64,000 bases of DNA, taken from positions 335,228 to 399,227 of the forward strand of contig NZ_PGGV01000016.1 of the NCBI RefSeq assembly GCF_002798405.1, read 5' to 3'. Each line of letters opens with the position of its first letter. Positions within the stretch are counted from its first letter, which is position 1. The stretch comes from Glycomyces xiaoerkulensis. GTDB taxonomy: Bacteria > Actinomycetota > Actinomycetes > Mycobacteriales > Micromonosporaceae. The notes below the pieces were generated by a model. It was not told where the DNA came from. It was given only the letters and a program-made list of their open reading frames with translations, and made no database searches. Shown here one piece after another: positions 50,716 through 60,228 of this stretch. The translations under genes and the position numbers were made by a program.

Positions 50716-51861
50716 TCAGAGGTACTGACCGGTGTGCTGCTGCGGAATCTCCGGCTCGGCGATGGTCGGATCGGTGCCGCCGCGCCGGGCGTACAACTCC
50801 GCCAGCGTCATCGCATCGGACACCTGCTCACCGCCCAGCCAGTCGCTCGACTCCTCCGGGGAGAGCGCGCCGACCCCGATCTGGGCCAGGCAGCGACCCG
50901 GCCGCACCACCGCCGGATGCAGCCGGTCGAGCCGCTCGTTGGTGGTGATCGCCACCATGATCTCCCGGCCCTGGCCGAGCAGCCCGTCGGTCAGGTTCAG
51001 CAGCCGCGCCAACGACTGGCCCGACGCCTCCTTGGCCTCGCCGCGGATCAGCTCGTCGCAGTCCTCCAGCACCATCAACCGCCAATGGTCGCCGGCCGGC
51101 TCCTCGTCGGGCAGATGGAGGTCCATCTCCGAACCGATGATGACCTCCATCAGGTAAGACGGATCGGCGAAGAACGACTCCGGGTCCAGAACCGTGTCCA
51201 CCTGGCACCACTCGGCCCACTCCCGCGCCAGCGCCCGCAGCGCCGTCGTCTTGCCCGTCCCCGGCGGGCCGTGGAGCAGCACCAGCCGCCCGGTCACGTC
51301 AGACGGCCGCGTCGCCATCAACTTGCCCAGCGCCGAGACCGCGGACGAAGAGTAGTTCCGCTCGATGTCGGACCACTGCGGCGCCGCGATCGAACGGGAC
51401 GACCGGAACGGGCCGCGCGCCGACCGGTACCAGAACCCCATGTCGACCTTGTCGTCGCGGGCCTCCTCGGGCGCCCCGGCCTGCTCGACCGCGAACGCGG
51501 CGACCTCCTCGGCCCGCTCGCGGGTCCCGGCCGTCACCAGGGCCTGCCCGGAGCCGTCGCGCCACCGCTGGGTCCGCAGCGTCCACCCCTCACCGCGCAC
51601 CAACTGCAGATACGTCGACCCGGATATGGACCGGACGAGCTCCCCGCCCCGGGGGATCAGATCGAGGTCGTCGGCCACCGACTCCAGCGCCCGCACCACC
51701 GCATGCGGCTCCCTCCCGGCCAGATACGCGTCCAGACTCATGAGATTGAGCACGTTAGAAGGATCGTCGGAGCCGTCGAGCGTGAAGTGCATGTTCCCGA
51801 GGACACCGTCGGTCCCTTGCAGCAACTGCTTGATGTCACCGCGTTTTTCGATGATTCCCAT
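50716..51861 (-). CDS. DUF5925 domain AAA ATPase
   Basis: Protein of 381 residues. The N-terminal 180 residues correspond to the actinobacterial DUF5925 region. The AAA module then has Walker A (LLHGPPGTGKTTALRALARE), Walker B (RLMVLEDCDELI), sensor 1 (MVAITTNERLDRLHPAV) and an arginine-finger-like RPGRC. It is presumably an oligomeric remodelling ATPase; its client is unknown. The gene is divergent from the CopD-CtaG gene with 116 bases between starts. Confidence 0.85.
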   Translation of the reverse strand: MGIIEKRGDIKQLLQGTDGVLGNMHFTLDGSDDPSNVLNLMSLDAYLAGREPHAVVRALESVADDLDLIPRGGELVRSISGSTYLQLVRGEGWTLRTQRWRDGSGQALVTAGTRERAEEVAAFAVEQAGAPEEARDDKVDMGFWYRSARGPFRSSRSIAAPQWSDIERNYSSSAVSALGKLMATRPSDVTGRLVLLHGPPGTGKTTALRALAREWAEWCQVDTVLDPESFFADPSYLMEVIIGSEMDLHLPDEEPAGDHWRLMVLEDCDELIRGEAKEASGQSLARLLNLTDGLLGQGREIMVAITTNERLDRLHPAVVRPGRCLAQIGVGALSPEESSDWLGGEQVSDAMTLAELYARRGGTDPTIAEPEIPQQHTGQYL

Positions 51862-51977
51862 TGCAGATCAGGATGCCTCACCGCCCTGACACACCGGCCG
51901 TCCGGTGCGCGGGCTCGCAGGGTTTGGTCAGAGATGATCCGCCCCACCCGGTGGGGCGTGAGCCGGAACGATCAGCC

Positions 51978-54020
51978 ATGCTGGTTCACGTGACGACGTC
52001 GACCGAGACCAGCGAAAACACCGCCGACACCATACCCGACCGGACCTCGCCGGCCCGGTCGGGCGCGCGCGTGACGGCCGTGTTCGTCGCCACCGTCGGC
52101 GGCGCCCTCGCCGCCGTCCTCGCCCTCCAGTGGGGCGGCGCGGTCGACCTGGAGCCCGTCCCGGGCCTGTCGGCCCCCGACCCGACCGTCACCTGGGCGT
52201 CCGGACTGCTGGGGTACGTCTACGACCTGCTCATGCTCGCCGCCGTCGGCTGCACCGTCGCGGCCGCGTTCTTCCTGCCCGGCCGCCGGACCGACCGCGC
52301 CCGACTCGCCGCCCAGTCGTGGCGCTGGCTGCGCGTCGGGGCACTCGCCTCGGCCCTGTGGGCGGCCGTGGCGCTGGCGCGGCTCCCGGTCGAGTTCGCC
52401 GACACCTTCGCCAGGCCGCTCTCGCAGGTCACGGCCCCCGGCACCTGGTCATACCTTCTGCAGTCCGACCAGGGCCAGAGCCTGGCGCTCGCCGCGCTGC
52501 TGGCCGCGGCCGCGTCCCTGGTCGCCGGCCGCACGTTCAAGGTCTCCGGCGCCGTCCTGGCCGCGGTGCTCGCGCTGGCGGCGGCGCTCCCGCCGATCTT
52601 CACCGGCCACTCGGCCGCCAACGGCAACCACCAGATCGCCGTCGACGGGCTCATCGTCCACGTCGTGGCCGCCTCCTTCTGGGTCGGCGGCCTGTTCGCT
52701 CTGTTCATCGCCCGCACCGACCCGGCGGTCGCCGCCCGCCGCTACTCCGGCGCCGCCGGCCTGGCCTACCCGGCGATCGCCGCCAGCGGCCTGATCGTCT
52801 TCGTCGCCAACGTCGACCTCACCGACCTGTGGCAGTCCGGCTACGGACTCATCGCGCTGGCCAAGCTCGCCGTCCTCGCCGCCGGCGGGGTCATCGGCCG
52901 GACCCACCGGCACCGCACCCTGCCGCGCGTCGAGGCCGGCGACCGCCGCGCCTTCACGCGGCTGGCGGCCGTCGAACTCGTGCTCATGGCCGTCGCGTTC
53001 GGCCTGGCCGCCTCCCTGTCGGTCACCCCGCCGCCGGCCTCAGAGCTGCCCGACCCCAACACCGCCGTCCTCGGCTTCACCACGCCCGGGCCGGTCGGCT
53101 TCGAATCGCTGGTGCTGGACTGGTACCCGGCGGTGCTGCCGTGCACGGCGGCGATCCTCGGCGTCGGCCTCTACACCGCAGGCGCGCGCCGGCTGCGCCG
53201 CCGCGGCGACGCCTGGCCGCGGCACCGCACCGCCCTGTGGACCACCGGATGGGCCGTGGTCGTCCTGGCCACCTCGACCGGCCTGGGCAAGTACGGGCTG
53301 GTGCTGTTCAGCGCCCACATGGTCCAGCACATGGCGCTCAACATGCTCGCCCCGATCTTCCTGGTGCTGGCCGCGCCGGTCACCCTCGCGCTGCGCGCCG
53401 TCCGGCCCGACCGGGCCGGCGGGCCCCGCGAATGGATCCTCGCGGTGGTCCACTCCCGCTTCGCGGCCTTCGTCTGCCGCCCGCTGATCGCGCTGCTGAT
53501 CTACCTGACCAGCCTCTACATCATGTACTTCACCGGCTTGTTCGCCTGGGCGCTCGGCTCCCACTTCGGGCACCTGGTCATGACCGCGCACTTCCTGCTG
53601 GCCGGGTCGCTGTTCTTCTGGATCGTGATCGGCCCCGACCCCAAGCCGCGGCCGCTGTCGTACCCGGCGAAGGTCCTGCTCTACTTCGTGTCGATCATCT
53701 TCCACGCGATCTTCGGGCTCACGCTGATGATGGGCACCGGCGTCATCGCCGAGTCCTGGTACACCGACCTCGCCCTCCCGTGGGTCGGCGACCTGCTCGC
53801 CGACCAGCGCGCCGGCGGCGGCATCGCCTGGGCCTTCGGCGAGATCCCCAGCCTCATCATCATCGGCGTCCTCATCGCCCAATGGGCCCGCTCGGAGGAG
53901 CGCGAAGGCCGGCGCCTGGACCGCATGGCCGAACGCGCCGCCGCCGGCGGACGCCCCGAGGACGACCCGCACGAGGTCTACAACGCCTACCTCGCCGGCC
54001 TCAACCGAGAGGAACGCTAG
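51978..54020 (+). CDS. CopD-CtaG fusion, copper/cytochrome oxidase assembly protein
   Basis: Large membrane protein of 680 residues with about fourteen spans. The first half is a CopD-like domain (GHSAANGNHQIAVDGLIVHVVAASFWVGG with its histidines). The second half is the CtaG (Caa3-type oxidase assembly) domain: FSAHMVQHMALNMLAPI, FGHLVMTAHFLLAGSLFFW and FHAIFGLTLMMG hold the conserved histidines. Such fusions are common in actinomycetes and serve copper delivery to cytochrome oxidase. ATG 51978 was taken; GTG 51990 is also possible, and neither has a strong ribosome site. The tail is charged and cytoplasmic. Confidence 0.88.
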   Translation: MLVHVTTSTETSENTADTIPDRTSPARSGARVTAVFVATVGGALAAVLALQWGGAVDLEPVPGLSAPDPTVTWASGLLGYVYDLLMLAAVGCTVAAAFFLPGRRTDRARLAAQSWRWLRVGALASALWAAVALARLPVEFADTFARPLSQVTAPGTWSYLLQSDQGQSLALAALLAAAASLVAGRTFKVSGAVLAAVLALAAALPPIFTGHSAANGNHQIAVDGLIVHVVAASFWVGGLFALFIARTDPAVAARRYSGAAGLAYPAIAASGLIVFVANVDLTDLWQSGYGLIALAKLAVLAAGGVIGRTHRHRTLPRVEAGDRRAFTRLAAVELVLMAVAFGLAASLSVTPPPASELPDPNTAVLGFTTPGPVGFESLVLDWYPAVLPCTAAILGVGLYTAGARRLRRRGDAWPRHRTALWTTGWAVVVLATSTGLGKYGLVLFSAHMVQHMALNMLAPIFLVLAAPVTLALRAVRPDRAGGPREWILAVVHSRFAAFVCRPLIALLIYLTSLYIMYFTGLFAWALGSHFGHLVMTAHFLLAGSLFFWIVIGPDPKPRPLSYPAKVLLYFVSIIFHAIFGLTLMMGTGVIAESWYTDLALPWVGDLLADQRAGGGIAWAFGEIPSLIIIGVLIAQWARSEEREGRRLDRMAERAAAGGRPEDDPHEVYNAYLAGLNREER

Positions 54021-54146
54021 CGGCCGACCGCCCCGGCCCGGTGACGACCGCATGATCCGGCCTCCGGCGGGTACCCGACCAGAAGTAAGCGCAACTTAAG
54101 GACAATTCGTTGCCGCCGCAACGGGAGAGTACGTAGCCTCAGCCGA

Positions 54147-55292
54147 ATGAGCGACGATCGCACCAGGTTCGAGACCCTCGCCGTCCACGGCGGCGAGCCC
54201 CGCCCGGCCGCGGGCGGGTCGGTGGTCCACCCGATCTACCAGGGGACGGTCTTCGAGACCGCGCCCGGCAGCTCGCACGGCGACGTCCGCTACATCCGCA
54301 TGGGCACCAACCCCTCGCAGCGGCACCTGCACGACCGGCTCGCCTCGCTCGAAGGCGCCGAGACCGCCGTCGCCACCGCCTCGGGCATGGCCGCGCTCAC
54401 CACCGCCCTCCACAGCGTCATGGCGGCCGGCGACCACCTCATCGCCGCCGGGACCTTCTACGGCGGCCCGGCCCGCTTCCTCGACGAACACGCCGCACGC
54501 CTCGGCTGGACGGTCGACACCGCCGACCCGTCCGACCCCGCCACCTGGTCGGAAGCTTTGCGCCCCAACACGAAAATCATCCTGACCGAGTCGATCACCA
54601 ACCCGCTCATCCGGGTAGGCGACCTGGCCGGGATCGCCCGCTTCGCCCGGCGCCACGGCCTGGTGTCGGTGGTCGACAACACCTTGGCCACCCCGGTGGT
54701 GTTCCGGCCGCACGAGGTCGGGTTCGACCTGGTGTGCCACTCGGCCACCAAGGCACTCAACGGCCACTCCGACATCGCCGCGGGCGCGGTGACCGGTTCG
54801 CACCCGCTGATCGCCCGGGTGGAGTCGGCGCTGTCCCACTACGGCGGGAGCCTCGACCCGCACGCGGGCTTCCTGCTGTCGCGCGGGCTCAAGACGCTCG
54901 CGCTGCGGGTCCGGGCGCAGTGCGCGAACGCGCGGGCGCTGGCGGAGTTCCTCGACGGCCACGAGCGGATCGCGCACGTCAGCTACCCCGGGCTGCCCGG
55001 CCATCCCGACCACGGGCGCGCCGCGGCGCTGTTCGACGGGTTCGGGTCGATGCTGTCGTTCCGGCCGGCCGGCGGTGTCACCGCTGCGGAGGCGCTGGTC
55101 AAATCGTTGCGGCTGCCGTACGCGGCCTCCAGTCTCGGTGGGGTCGAGTCGCTGGTGACCCTGCCGGCGGCCGGTGGACATTCGAGTCCGGCCGAGGCCG
55201 AGGGGATCGAGGAGGATCTCGTCCGCTTCTCGGCCGGCATCGAGGCCGCCGAGGACCTGGTCGCGGACTTCGGCCGGGCCTTGGAGCCGTGA
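54147..55292 (+). CDS. Cys/Met metabolism PLP enzyme (trans-sulfuration)
   Basis: Aminotransferase-fold PLP enzyme of 381 residues of the cystathionine gamma-synthase/gamma-lyase family. Motifs are RFETLAVHGGEPRP, the Tyr/Arg pair in VRYIRMGTNPSQ, ATASGMAALTTAL, TESITNPLIRVGDL and the PLP lysine in CHSATKALNGHSD. The C-terminal SSLGGVESLVTLPA is also typical. Whether it makes or cleaves cystathionine cannot be decided from sequence. It is followed directly by a methyltransferase gene. Confidence 0.9.
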   Translation: MSDDRTRFETLAVHGGEPRPAAGGSVVHPIYQGTVFETAPGSSHGDVRYIRMGTNPSQRHLHDRLASLEGAETAVATASGMAALTTALHSVMAAGDHLIAAGTFYGGPARFLDEHAARLGWTVDTADPSDPATWSEALRPNTKIILTESITNPLIRVGDLAGIARFARRHGLVSVVDNTLATPVVFRPHEVGFDLVCHSATKALNGHSDIAAGAVTGSHPLIARVESALSHYGGSLDPHAGFLLSRGLKTLALRVRAQCANARALAEFLDGHERIAHVSYPGLPGHPDHGRAAALFDGFGSMLSFRPAGGVTAAEALVKSLRLPYAASSLGGVESLVTLPAAGGHSSPAEAEGIEEDLVRFSAGIEAAEDLVADFGRALEP

Positions 55293-55378
55293 CCGCGACC
55301 CGGCAGGGGCGGTTGCGGTGGGCTTCAATAGTGTTGGCCGCGGATACGAGTCCGTCGTGGGCCGGCTTGGAGGCTGAG

Positions 55379-56173
55379 ATGCGTCGATCTGACCGGAAGC
55401 TGCTCGCTGAACTGCAGAGCAGCGTGGAGGAGCTCTCGGCGGCCGTGAAGTCGTTGGGGGAGAACCAGCGGGAGACCCAGGAACGCCTGGAGGCCGTGGA
55501 GGACAAGCAGCGCCGCCAGCGCAGCGCCCTCCAGGGGAGCATCCGCGCCGCGTACGCGAACGTGGAGGACATGACGGCCCTGTACCGCCTCATCGACCCC
55601 GAGCGGCCGCTGCCGCGCATGCGGGGATGGGCGGCCGGACCCGAGCTGCTGCGGTTCCTGTACGAGGAGATCACCGAGCAGAAGCGGTCCCGGGTGTTCG
55701 AATGCGGCTCGGGCTCGACGACCGTGATCGTGGCCTACGCGCTGCGGGCGCTCGGCTCGGGGCGGGTGGTCGCGCTCGAGCACCTCCCGCGGTTCGCCGA
55801 GCAGACCCGCCGCGAATTGGACGAGCGCGGACTGAGCGATTGGGCCGAGGTCGTCGACGCCAAACTGACCGACGTGGAGCTCGATTCCGGGACGTGGCGG
55901 TGGTACGACCCGGAGGCGATCCGGGGCGACGGCATCGACCTGCTGCTGGTGGACGGCCCGCCGGCCGGGACGGGGCCGGAGGCCAGGTACCCGGCGCTGC
56001 CGCTGCTGGCCGACCGGCTCGGTGAGCGGGCGATCGTGGTCTTGGACGACGCCAAGCGCGCCGACGAGCAGCTCATCTGCGAGAAGTGGATCGAGCGGTA
56101 CCCGCGGTTCAGGTCGAAGCTGCTCCCGCATGACCGCGGCACGATGGTGCTGCGCCCCACCGGCTCCGGGTGA
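55379..56173 (+). CDS. Class I SAM-dependent methyltransferase-like protein with coiled coil
   Basis: Protein of 264 residues. ATG 55379 is preceded by GGAGGCTGAG; an in-frame GTG at 55289, overlapping the previous stop, would add 30 residues. The first 60 residues are a coiled coil (LLAELQSSVEELSAAVKSLG, then RETQERLEAVEDKQRRQ). A Rossmann-type region follows, with VFECGSGSTTVIVAYALRALG as the SAM-like motif and DGIDLLLVDGPPAGTG further on. This resembles methyltransferase_24-like proteins linked to glycan or lipid modification, but the substrate is unknown. Confidence 0.72.
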   Translation: MRRSDRKLLAELQSSVEELSAAVKSLGENQRETQERLEAVEDKQRRQRSALQGSIRAAYANVEDMTALYRLIDPERPLPRMRGWAAGPELLRFLYEEITEQKRSRVFECGSGSTTVIVAYALRALGSGRVVALEHLPRFAEQTRRELDERGLSDWAEVVDAKLTDVELDSGTWRWYDPEAIRGDGIDLLLVDGPPAGTGPEARYPALPLLADRLGERAIVVLDDAKRADEQLICEKWIERYPRFRSKLLPHDRGTMVLRPTGSG

Positions 56174-56177
56174 CAGA

Positions 56178-57068
56178 TCAGGGGCGGCCGTCCCACTGGG
56201 GAACCGGAATGGGGGCGAAGCGGATCCTCGTGCCCGGACGGGCCTGCGCGGCCGCCGCCAGCGCCGCCGGGCCGACCACGCCGATCACCGGATAGCCGCC
56301 GGTGGTGGGGTGGTCGGCGCCGAACAGGATCGGCCGGCCGCTCGGCGGCACCTGCAGCGCACCGGCCACGATCCCCTCGCTCGGGAGCTCCCGGCCGGGG
56401 TCGCGGGGCCGCAGCTCCGGTCCGGCCAGGCGCAGCCCGATCCGGTTGGAGTGCTCCGATACCGTCCACACCTCCTTGGCCAGGTCGTTCGCCGCCTCCG
56501 GGGTGAACCAGTCCAGGCGCGGCCCCAGGTGCAGTTTCATCACGATCTCGTCGGTCACGCCCGCCCACGGCGCCGGCCACTGGGTCGGCAGCGGCGGGTG
56601 CGCCGGGCTCGGGCCCAGCGGGATGGTGTCGCCGTCGCGCACCGGGGCCGGTCCCAGGCCCGACAGCAGGCACGTCGAGTGCGAGCCCAGGCTCGCCTTC
56701 GGGTGCAGGCCGCCGGAGAAGGCAAGGTAGGAGCGCACGCCTACTTCGGCGGCACCGGCCTCGAGCACGCTTCCGGCGGGGAGCTTCACCGGCTGGCCCC
56801 ACGCCTCGGGGTGCCCGTCGACGGTGACCGGGCACGGCGCACCGCCGACCACTGCGGTCACGTTGCGGTGGGCGCGAACGGTGCAGCCGGTCAGGGTCGT
56901 CTCCAGCGCGCAGGCGGCGGTGGCGTTGCCCGAGAGCTGGTTCGCCAGCCGCCACGAGGGGCGGTCGGCCGCCCCCGACGGGGGCACGGCCAGATGCGCC
57001 CAGCCCGGCCTTCCGCCGTCCTGGCAGGTGGTCAGCGCGCCTGCGTCGAGGATCTCGATGTGGCTCAT
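56178..57068 (-). CDS. pxpC: 5-oxoprolinase subunit C
   Basis: Subunit of the prokaryotic 5-oxoprolinase PxpABC, which hydrolyses pyroglutamate to glutamate with ATP, 296 residues. It belongs to the biotin-dependent carboxyltransferase-like (KipA/AHS2) family: IEILDAGALTTCQDGGRPGW at the start, PSGAADRPSWRLANQLSGN, ALETTLTGCTV, and TGGYPVIGVV near the end. The ATG overlaps the pxpB stop as ATGA. It is the last gene of the operon. Confidence 0.9.
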   Translation of the reverse strand: MSHIEILDAGALTTCQDGGRPGWAHLAVPPSGAADRPSWRLANQLSGNATAACALETTLTGCTVRAHRNVTAVVGGAPCPVTVDGHPEAWGQPVKLPAGSVLEAGAAEVGVRSYLAFSGGLHPKASLGSHSTCLLSGLGPAPVRDGDTIPLGPSPAHPPLPTQWPAPWAGVTDEIVMKLHLGPRLDWFTPEAANDLAKEVWTVSEHSNRIGLRLAGPELRPRDPGRELPSEGIVAGALQVPPSGRPILFGADHPTTGGYPVIGVVGPAALAAAAQARPGTRIRFAPIPVPQWDGRP

Positions 57069-57724
57069 AGATTCACCGCCACGAATCGCACCCGCGTGCC
57101 GGGCACCAGCAGCGCCGCCGGCTCGCGGTGCTCGTTCCAGAGCCGGCCGGGGTTGGTCATGGTGGCGATCAACTGCCAGCCGCCGGGGCTGGAGCGCGGA
57201 TACACGCCCGTATACGGTCCGGCGACGCCGACGGACCCGGCCGGCACCGATTTCCTCGGGTCCTGGCGGCGTGGCGTGTGGTACCGCTCGGGCAGACCTT
57301 CCAGGTACGCGAAGCCGGGCGTGAATCCGCAGAAGGCCGCCTCGTACTCCACCGAGGTGTGGATGCGGGCGATCTGGTCGACCTCGACGCCCCAGAGTCC
57401 GGCCACCGCCTCCACGTCCGGTCCGTCGTAGGCCACCGGGATCTCCACGGCCTCCCCGGGCAGGTCGGTGTCGTCGGTCAGAACCCAGTCGGGGATCTCG
57501 GCGGCCAGCAGTTCGGGTTCCTCCACGCCGTCCACCAGCACGGTCGTCGCTCCGGGAATCAAGTCGGTCGCCTCCAGCGAGCCGTTGACGCGCCGCGCCT
57601 GCAGTGCCCGGTAGCAGGCTCTGGCGACCGCGCCCGTACCGCAGTCTATGAGGACGCCGCGCGGTCCCGAGGGCAGCGGCTGCAGCCGACCGCCTCTCGT
57701 GGCTCTGTTTCGCGGAACACTCAA
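57065..57724 (-). CDS. pxpB: 5-oxoprolinase subunit B
   Basis: KipI/AHS1-family partner of PxpC, 219 residues. Diagnostic sequence is VEIPVAYDGPDVEAVAGLWG, YEAAFCGFTPGFAYLEGLPE and RKSVPAGSVGVAGPYTGVYP, then SPGGWQLIA. The start is taken as TTG 57724, which overlaps the pxpA stop as TTGA; it gives the coupling expected of this operon. The first 20 residues are less conserved, so a later start is possible. Confidence 0.88.
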   Translation of the reverse strand: MSVPRNRATRGGRLQPLPSGPRGVLIDCGTGAVARACYRALQARRVNGSLEATDLIPGATTVLVDGVEEPELLAAEIPDWVLTDDTDLPGEAVEIPVAYDGPDVEAVAGLWGVEVDQIARIHTSVEYEAAFCGFTPGFAYLEGLPERYHTPRRQDPRKSVPAGSVGVAGPYTGVYPRSSPGGWQLIATMTNPGRLWNEHREPAALLVPGTRVRFVAVNL

Positions 57725-58464
57725 ATGAAGGCCTCCACTTTGATGCCTCTGTCGTCCAATGCGGATCGTATGGCTTCGCTGGTCTCGACGGCGTCGCGGC
57801 CGTCGCCGTGGACGCAGATCGACTCCGCCTCCACCCTGATTCGGTTCCCGTCGTCCGCGGTGGCCTCCCGCGAGGAGGCCAGGTCCACCGCTTGGGCCAC
57901 CGCCGAGTCCCGGTCGAGCACCGCCCCCGGACGGCCGCGCGGCACGAGCGTCCCGTCGGGCCGGTAGGCCCGGTCGGCGAACGCCTCGCCGACCACTCGC
58001 AGGCCCGCCGCCTTGGCGGCTCGTTCCAGCTCGGTCCCCCTCTGGCACAGCAGCACTCTCACCCCCGTGAGGCTCATGGCCTCTACGACGGCACCGGCCT
58101 GGTCGGTGTCGCGTCCGGCTCGATGATAAAGCGCTCCATGGGGTTTGACATATTGGACCTCGCTTCCCGCTGCCTGTGCGAATACCCGGAGGGCGCCGAT
58201 CTGATACGCGATCTCGGCGGCCAGTTCAGGGCGGGGCACGTCCATCTCCCGGCGGCCGAATCCGGCCAGGTCGCGGTAGGAGACCTGCGCGCCGATGCGC
58301 ACCCCGGCGGCGGTGGCGGCCTCGCAGACCCGCCGGAGGGTGAGCGGATCGCCGGCGTGGAAGCCGCACGCGACGTTGGCGCTCGTGACCACCCGCAGCA
58401 GCCCCGAGTCGTCGGTGAGCTCCCAGCGCCCGAAACCCTCCCCCAGGTCCGCGTTGAGGTCCAT
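57721..58464 (-). CDS. pxpA: 5-oxoprolinase subunit A (LamB/YcsF family)
   Basis: Subunit of 247 residues with the family signature MDLNADLGEGFGRW at the very start, SANVACGFHAGDP, YVKPHGALYH and GLRVVGEAFADRAY. It should catalyse the first chemical step on 5-oxoproline, with PxpB and PxpC encoded downstream. It is the first gene of a three-gene overlapping operon on the minus strand. No transporter gene accompanies it here. Confidence 0.93.
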   Translation of the reverse strand: MDLNADLGEGFGRWELTDDSGLLRVVTSANVACGFHAGDPLTLRRVCEAATAAGVRIGAQVSYRDLAGFGRREMDVPRPELAAEIAYQIGALRVFAQAAGSEVQYVKPHGALYHRAGRDTDQAGAVVEAMSLTGVRVLLCQRGTELERAAKAAGLRVVGEAFADRAYRPDGTLVPRGRPGAVLDRDSAVAQAVDLASSREATADDGNRIRVEAESICVHGDGRDAVETSEAIRSALDDRGIKVEAFI

Positions 58465-58773
58465 GCGTCAACGGTATCCGACTTGTCCGAGGCCCCGGCG
58501 CTGGGTGGCGCGGCGGCAAACGTTGTCCGGAGCGTCTCGGCGGTACCCGCGTCCCCGGGCCGGTCACGTTCGTTCCGCGCGTTCACGGCCTCGGATTCAC
58601 ACTGCGTCCCGGTCGCATCACCGGACCGTCCTATCACGGCTGTAACGGTTGCACTCTGGTCATTCCGGTATCGCCTGCGCCACAAGGGCTGACATTGCGG
58701 ACAGTGCGAGTACTTACGAATCGGTAGAGTAGTGCTAACGAAACCTCAACTCGGGCAGGAGCAGGGAGGCGCG

Positions 58774-59169
58774 ATGGACAACCCCATCCTGGGCATGGAG
58801 GACGCACGCCAGCGCCTGGAAGCGTGGAAGGATCGCGCCGACCGGATGGCCGCCGACACGCAGGCGGCAGGCTCCAGGCTCCAAGAACTGGCCGTGACCG
58901 CCGGGGACGACAACGGTCTGGTCGAGATCACCGTCGACTCCGGCGGCACCATGACCGACATCAGGCTGTCCTCGCGCGTGCAGCGCCAAGCAGCCGAGCA
59001 CACCCAAGCGACCATTCTGGACACGTATCGCAAGGCCCAGGTGCAGCTCGCCGAAGAGGCCGCGGCGATCGTCGCCGACACCGTCGGATCCGACTCCGCC
59101 ACCGGCAAGGCGCTGATGTCCGGCTTCACCCGGCGCCTCGACGACGGCGACGAACCCGGAGCGAGGTGA
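58774..59169 (+). CDS. YbaB/EbfC family protein, type VII locus
   Basis: Small protein of 131 residues with the YbaB/EbfC fold pattern: an N-terminal helix (MEDARQRLEAWKDRADRMAA), a beta sheet (GLVEITVDSGGTMTDIRLSS) and C-terminal helices. In actinomycetes, copies of this family commonly precede EspC-like genes of type VII secretion loci, where their role is unclear; elsewhere they bind DNA. GGGAGG precedes ATG 58774 at good spacing. It is the first gene of the toxin locus, and its end overlaps or abuts the next start. Confidence 0.8.
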   Translation: MDNPILGMEDARQRLEAWKDRADRMAADTQAAGSRLQELAVTAGDDNGLVEITVDSGGTMTDIRLSSRVQRQAAEHTQATILDTYRKAQVQLAEEAAAIVADTVGSDSATGKALMSGFTRRLDDGDEPGAR

Positions 59170-59171
59170 CC

Positions 59172-59486
59172 GTGCCGGACCACGTTCAAGTCGACCCCGA
59201 GGAACTGCGCGCCCACGCCTCGAGCCTCCGGACGATCCACGAGCGCTTCGCGGCGGTCAAGGAGGCCAGCGGCCACATCTTCCAGGCCGACGAGGCCTAC
59301 GGGCAACTGTGCCAATGGCTGCCGCCGATCCTCGAGGGCCGCCACGTGGCCCAGGACGAGCTCGTCGACGAGTTGGCGTTCAACGTCGATGCGCTGGCCG
59401 GAGCGGTGGAGGGGTGCGCCGACGACTACGAGGCCACCGACGACGACAACGCCGGAGACTTCGGCGACGCTTCCGACGAGCTTTAG
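59172..59486 (+). CDS. EspC/ESX-1 secretion-associated-like protein
   Basis: Helical protein of 104 residues of the small type VII-associated class (VQVDPEELRAHASSLRTIHERF..., then GQLCQWLPPILEG). It probably forms a helical hairpin like WXG100/EspC proteins and is exported or acts as a partner for export. GTG 59172 is preferred because GAGGTGA stands just upstream; GTG 59166 is also possible. The acidic C-terminus (ATDDDNAGDFGDASDEL) may carry the secretion signal. Confidence 0.75.
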   Translation: MPDHVQVDPEELRAHASSLRTIHERFAAVKEASGHIFQADEAYGQLCQWLPPILEGRHVAQDELVDELAFNVDALAGAVEGCADDYEATDDDNAGDFGDASDEL

Positions 59487-59497
59487 GGGCTATTGGC

Positions 59498-60220
59498 ATG
59501 GCGGACGACTCCCTGATCGCCTCCGCGGACGACATCGACCCGTCGATGGCCCGGGACGGCTGGACGGGCATGTCCTTCGCCGAGGACTACAAGGGCATCT
59601 CGCAGGCCATCGAGTCCGGCGACTGGGTCGCCGGCTCCGTCGCGGGCATCGGTGCGGGCCTCAATGTCGCCGCCACCGTGATCGATCCGTTCAGTTCCCT
59701 GCTGGCGATGGGCATCTCGTGGGCGATGGAGCAGGTCGAGCCTCTCAGGGAGGCGCTCGACTGGCTCGCCGGCGACCCAGAGACCGTGGAGACCCACGCG
59801 ATCACCTGGGACAACATGGCCGAGGAGCTGTTCGCCATCGGTGACGAGCTGGTCGCGAGGCTCGAAACCGACCTGCAGACCTGGCAGGGGCAGGCCGCCG
59901 ACGCCTACCGGGAGATGCTGGGCGTCAACGCCGATGTCGCCTACGGCTCGGGCGGAACCGCACTCGGGATGGCGTCGGCGACCCGGGGTGCCGGTGGACT
60001 GGTGACCGCGGTGCGGGAGTTCGTCCGCGAATTCATCGCCGACTGCATCGCCCGGGTCGTGGTCTGGCTGGCCGAAGTGGTCTTCAGCCTCGGGCTGGCC
60101 ACACCGGTGGTGGCCGCTCAGCTCGCCGCAGCGGTTGTGAAGTGGACCGGCACCATCTTCAGCATCCTGACGGGCCTGGTGGAGAGTATTCAGAACCTCC
60201 GAGCCCTCCTCGACATCTAG
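59498..60220 (+). CDS. WXG-type type VII secretion target protein
   Basis: Protein of 240 residues. The WXG-like turn is TWQGQAADAYREM near residue 130, between two helices, as in the N-terminal domains of type VII-exported toxins. The C-terminus has hydrophobic helices (RVVVWLAEVVFSLGLATPVVAAQLAAAVV). In polymorphic toxin genes such a part is usually fused to the toxin. Here the toxin-like domain is a separate gene 8 bases downstream, so the two proteins may assemble before export. Start ATG 59498 lacks a clear ribosome site. Confidence 0.75.
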   Translation: MADDSLIASADDIDPSMARDGWTGMSFAEDYKGISQAIESGDWVAGSVAGIGAGLNVAATVIDPFSSLLAMGISWAMEQVEPLREALDWLAGDPETVETHAITWDNMAEELFAIGDELVARLETDLQTWQGQAADAYREMLGVNADVAYGSGGTALGMASATRGAGGLVTAVREFVREFIADCIARVVVWLAEVVFSLGLATPVVAAQLAAAVVKWTGTIFSILTGLVESIQNLRALLDI

Positions 60221-60228
60221 GCCGCCGC

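Noticed and set aside
54021..54146. SAM or other sulfur riboswitch before the trans-sulfuration gene
   Set aside because: The 126-base region has no recognisable riboswitch helices; only short hairpins.
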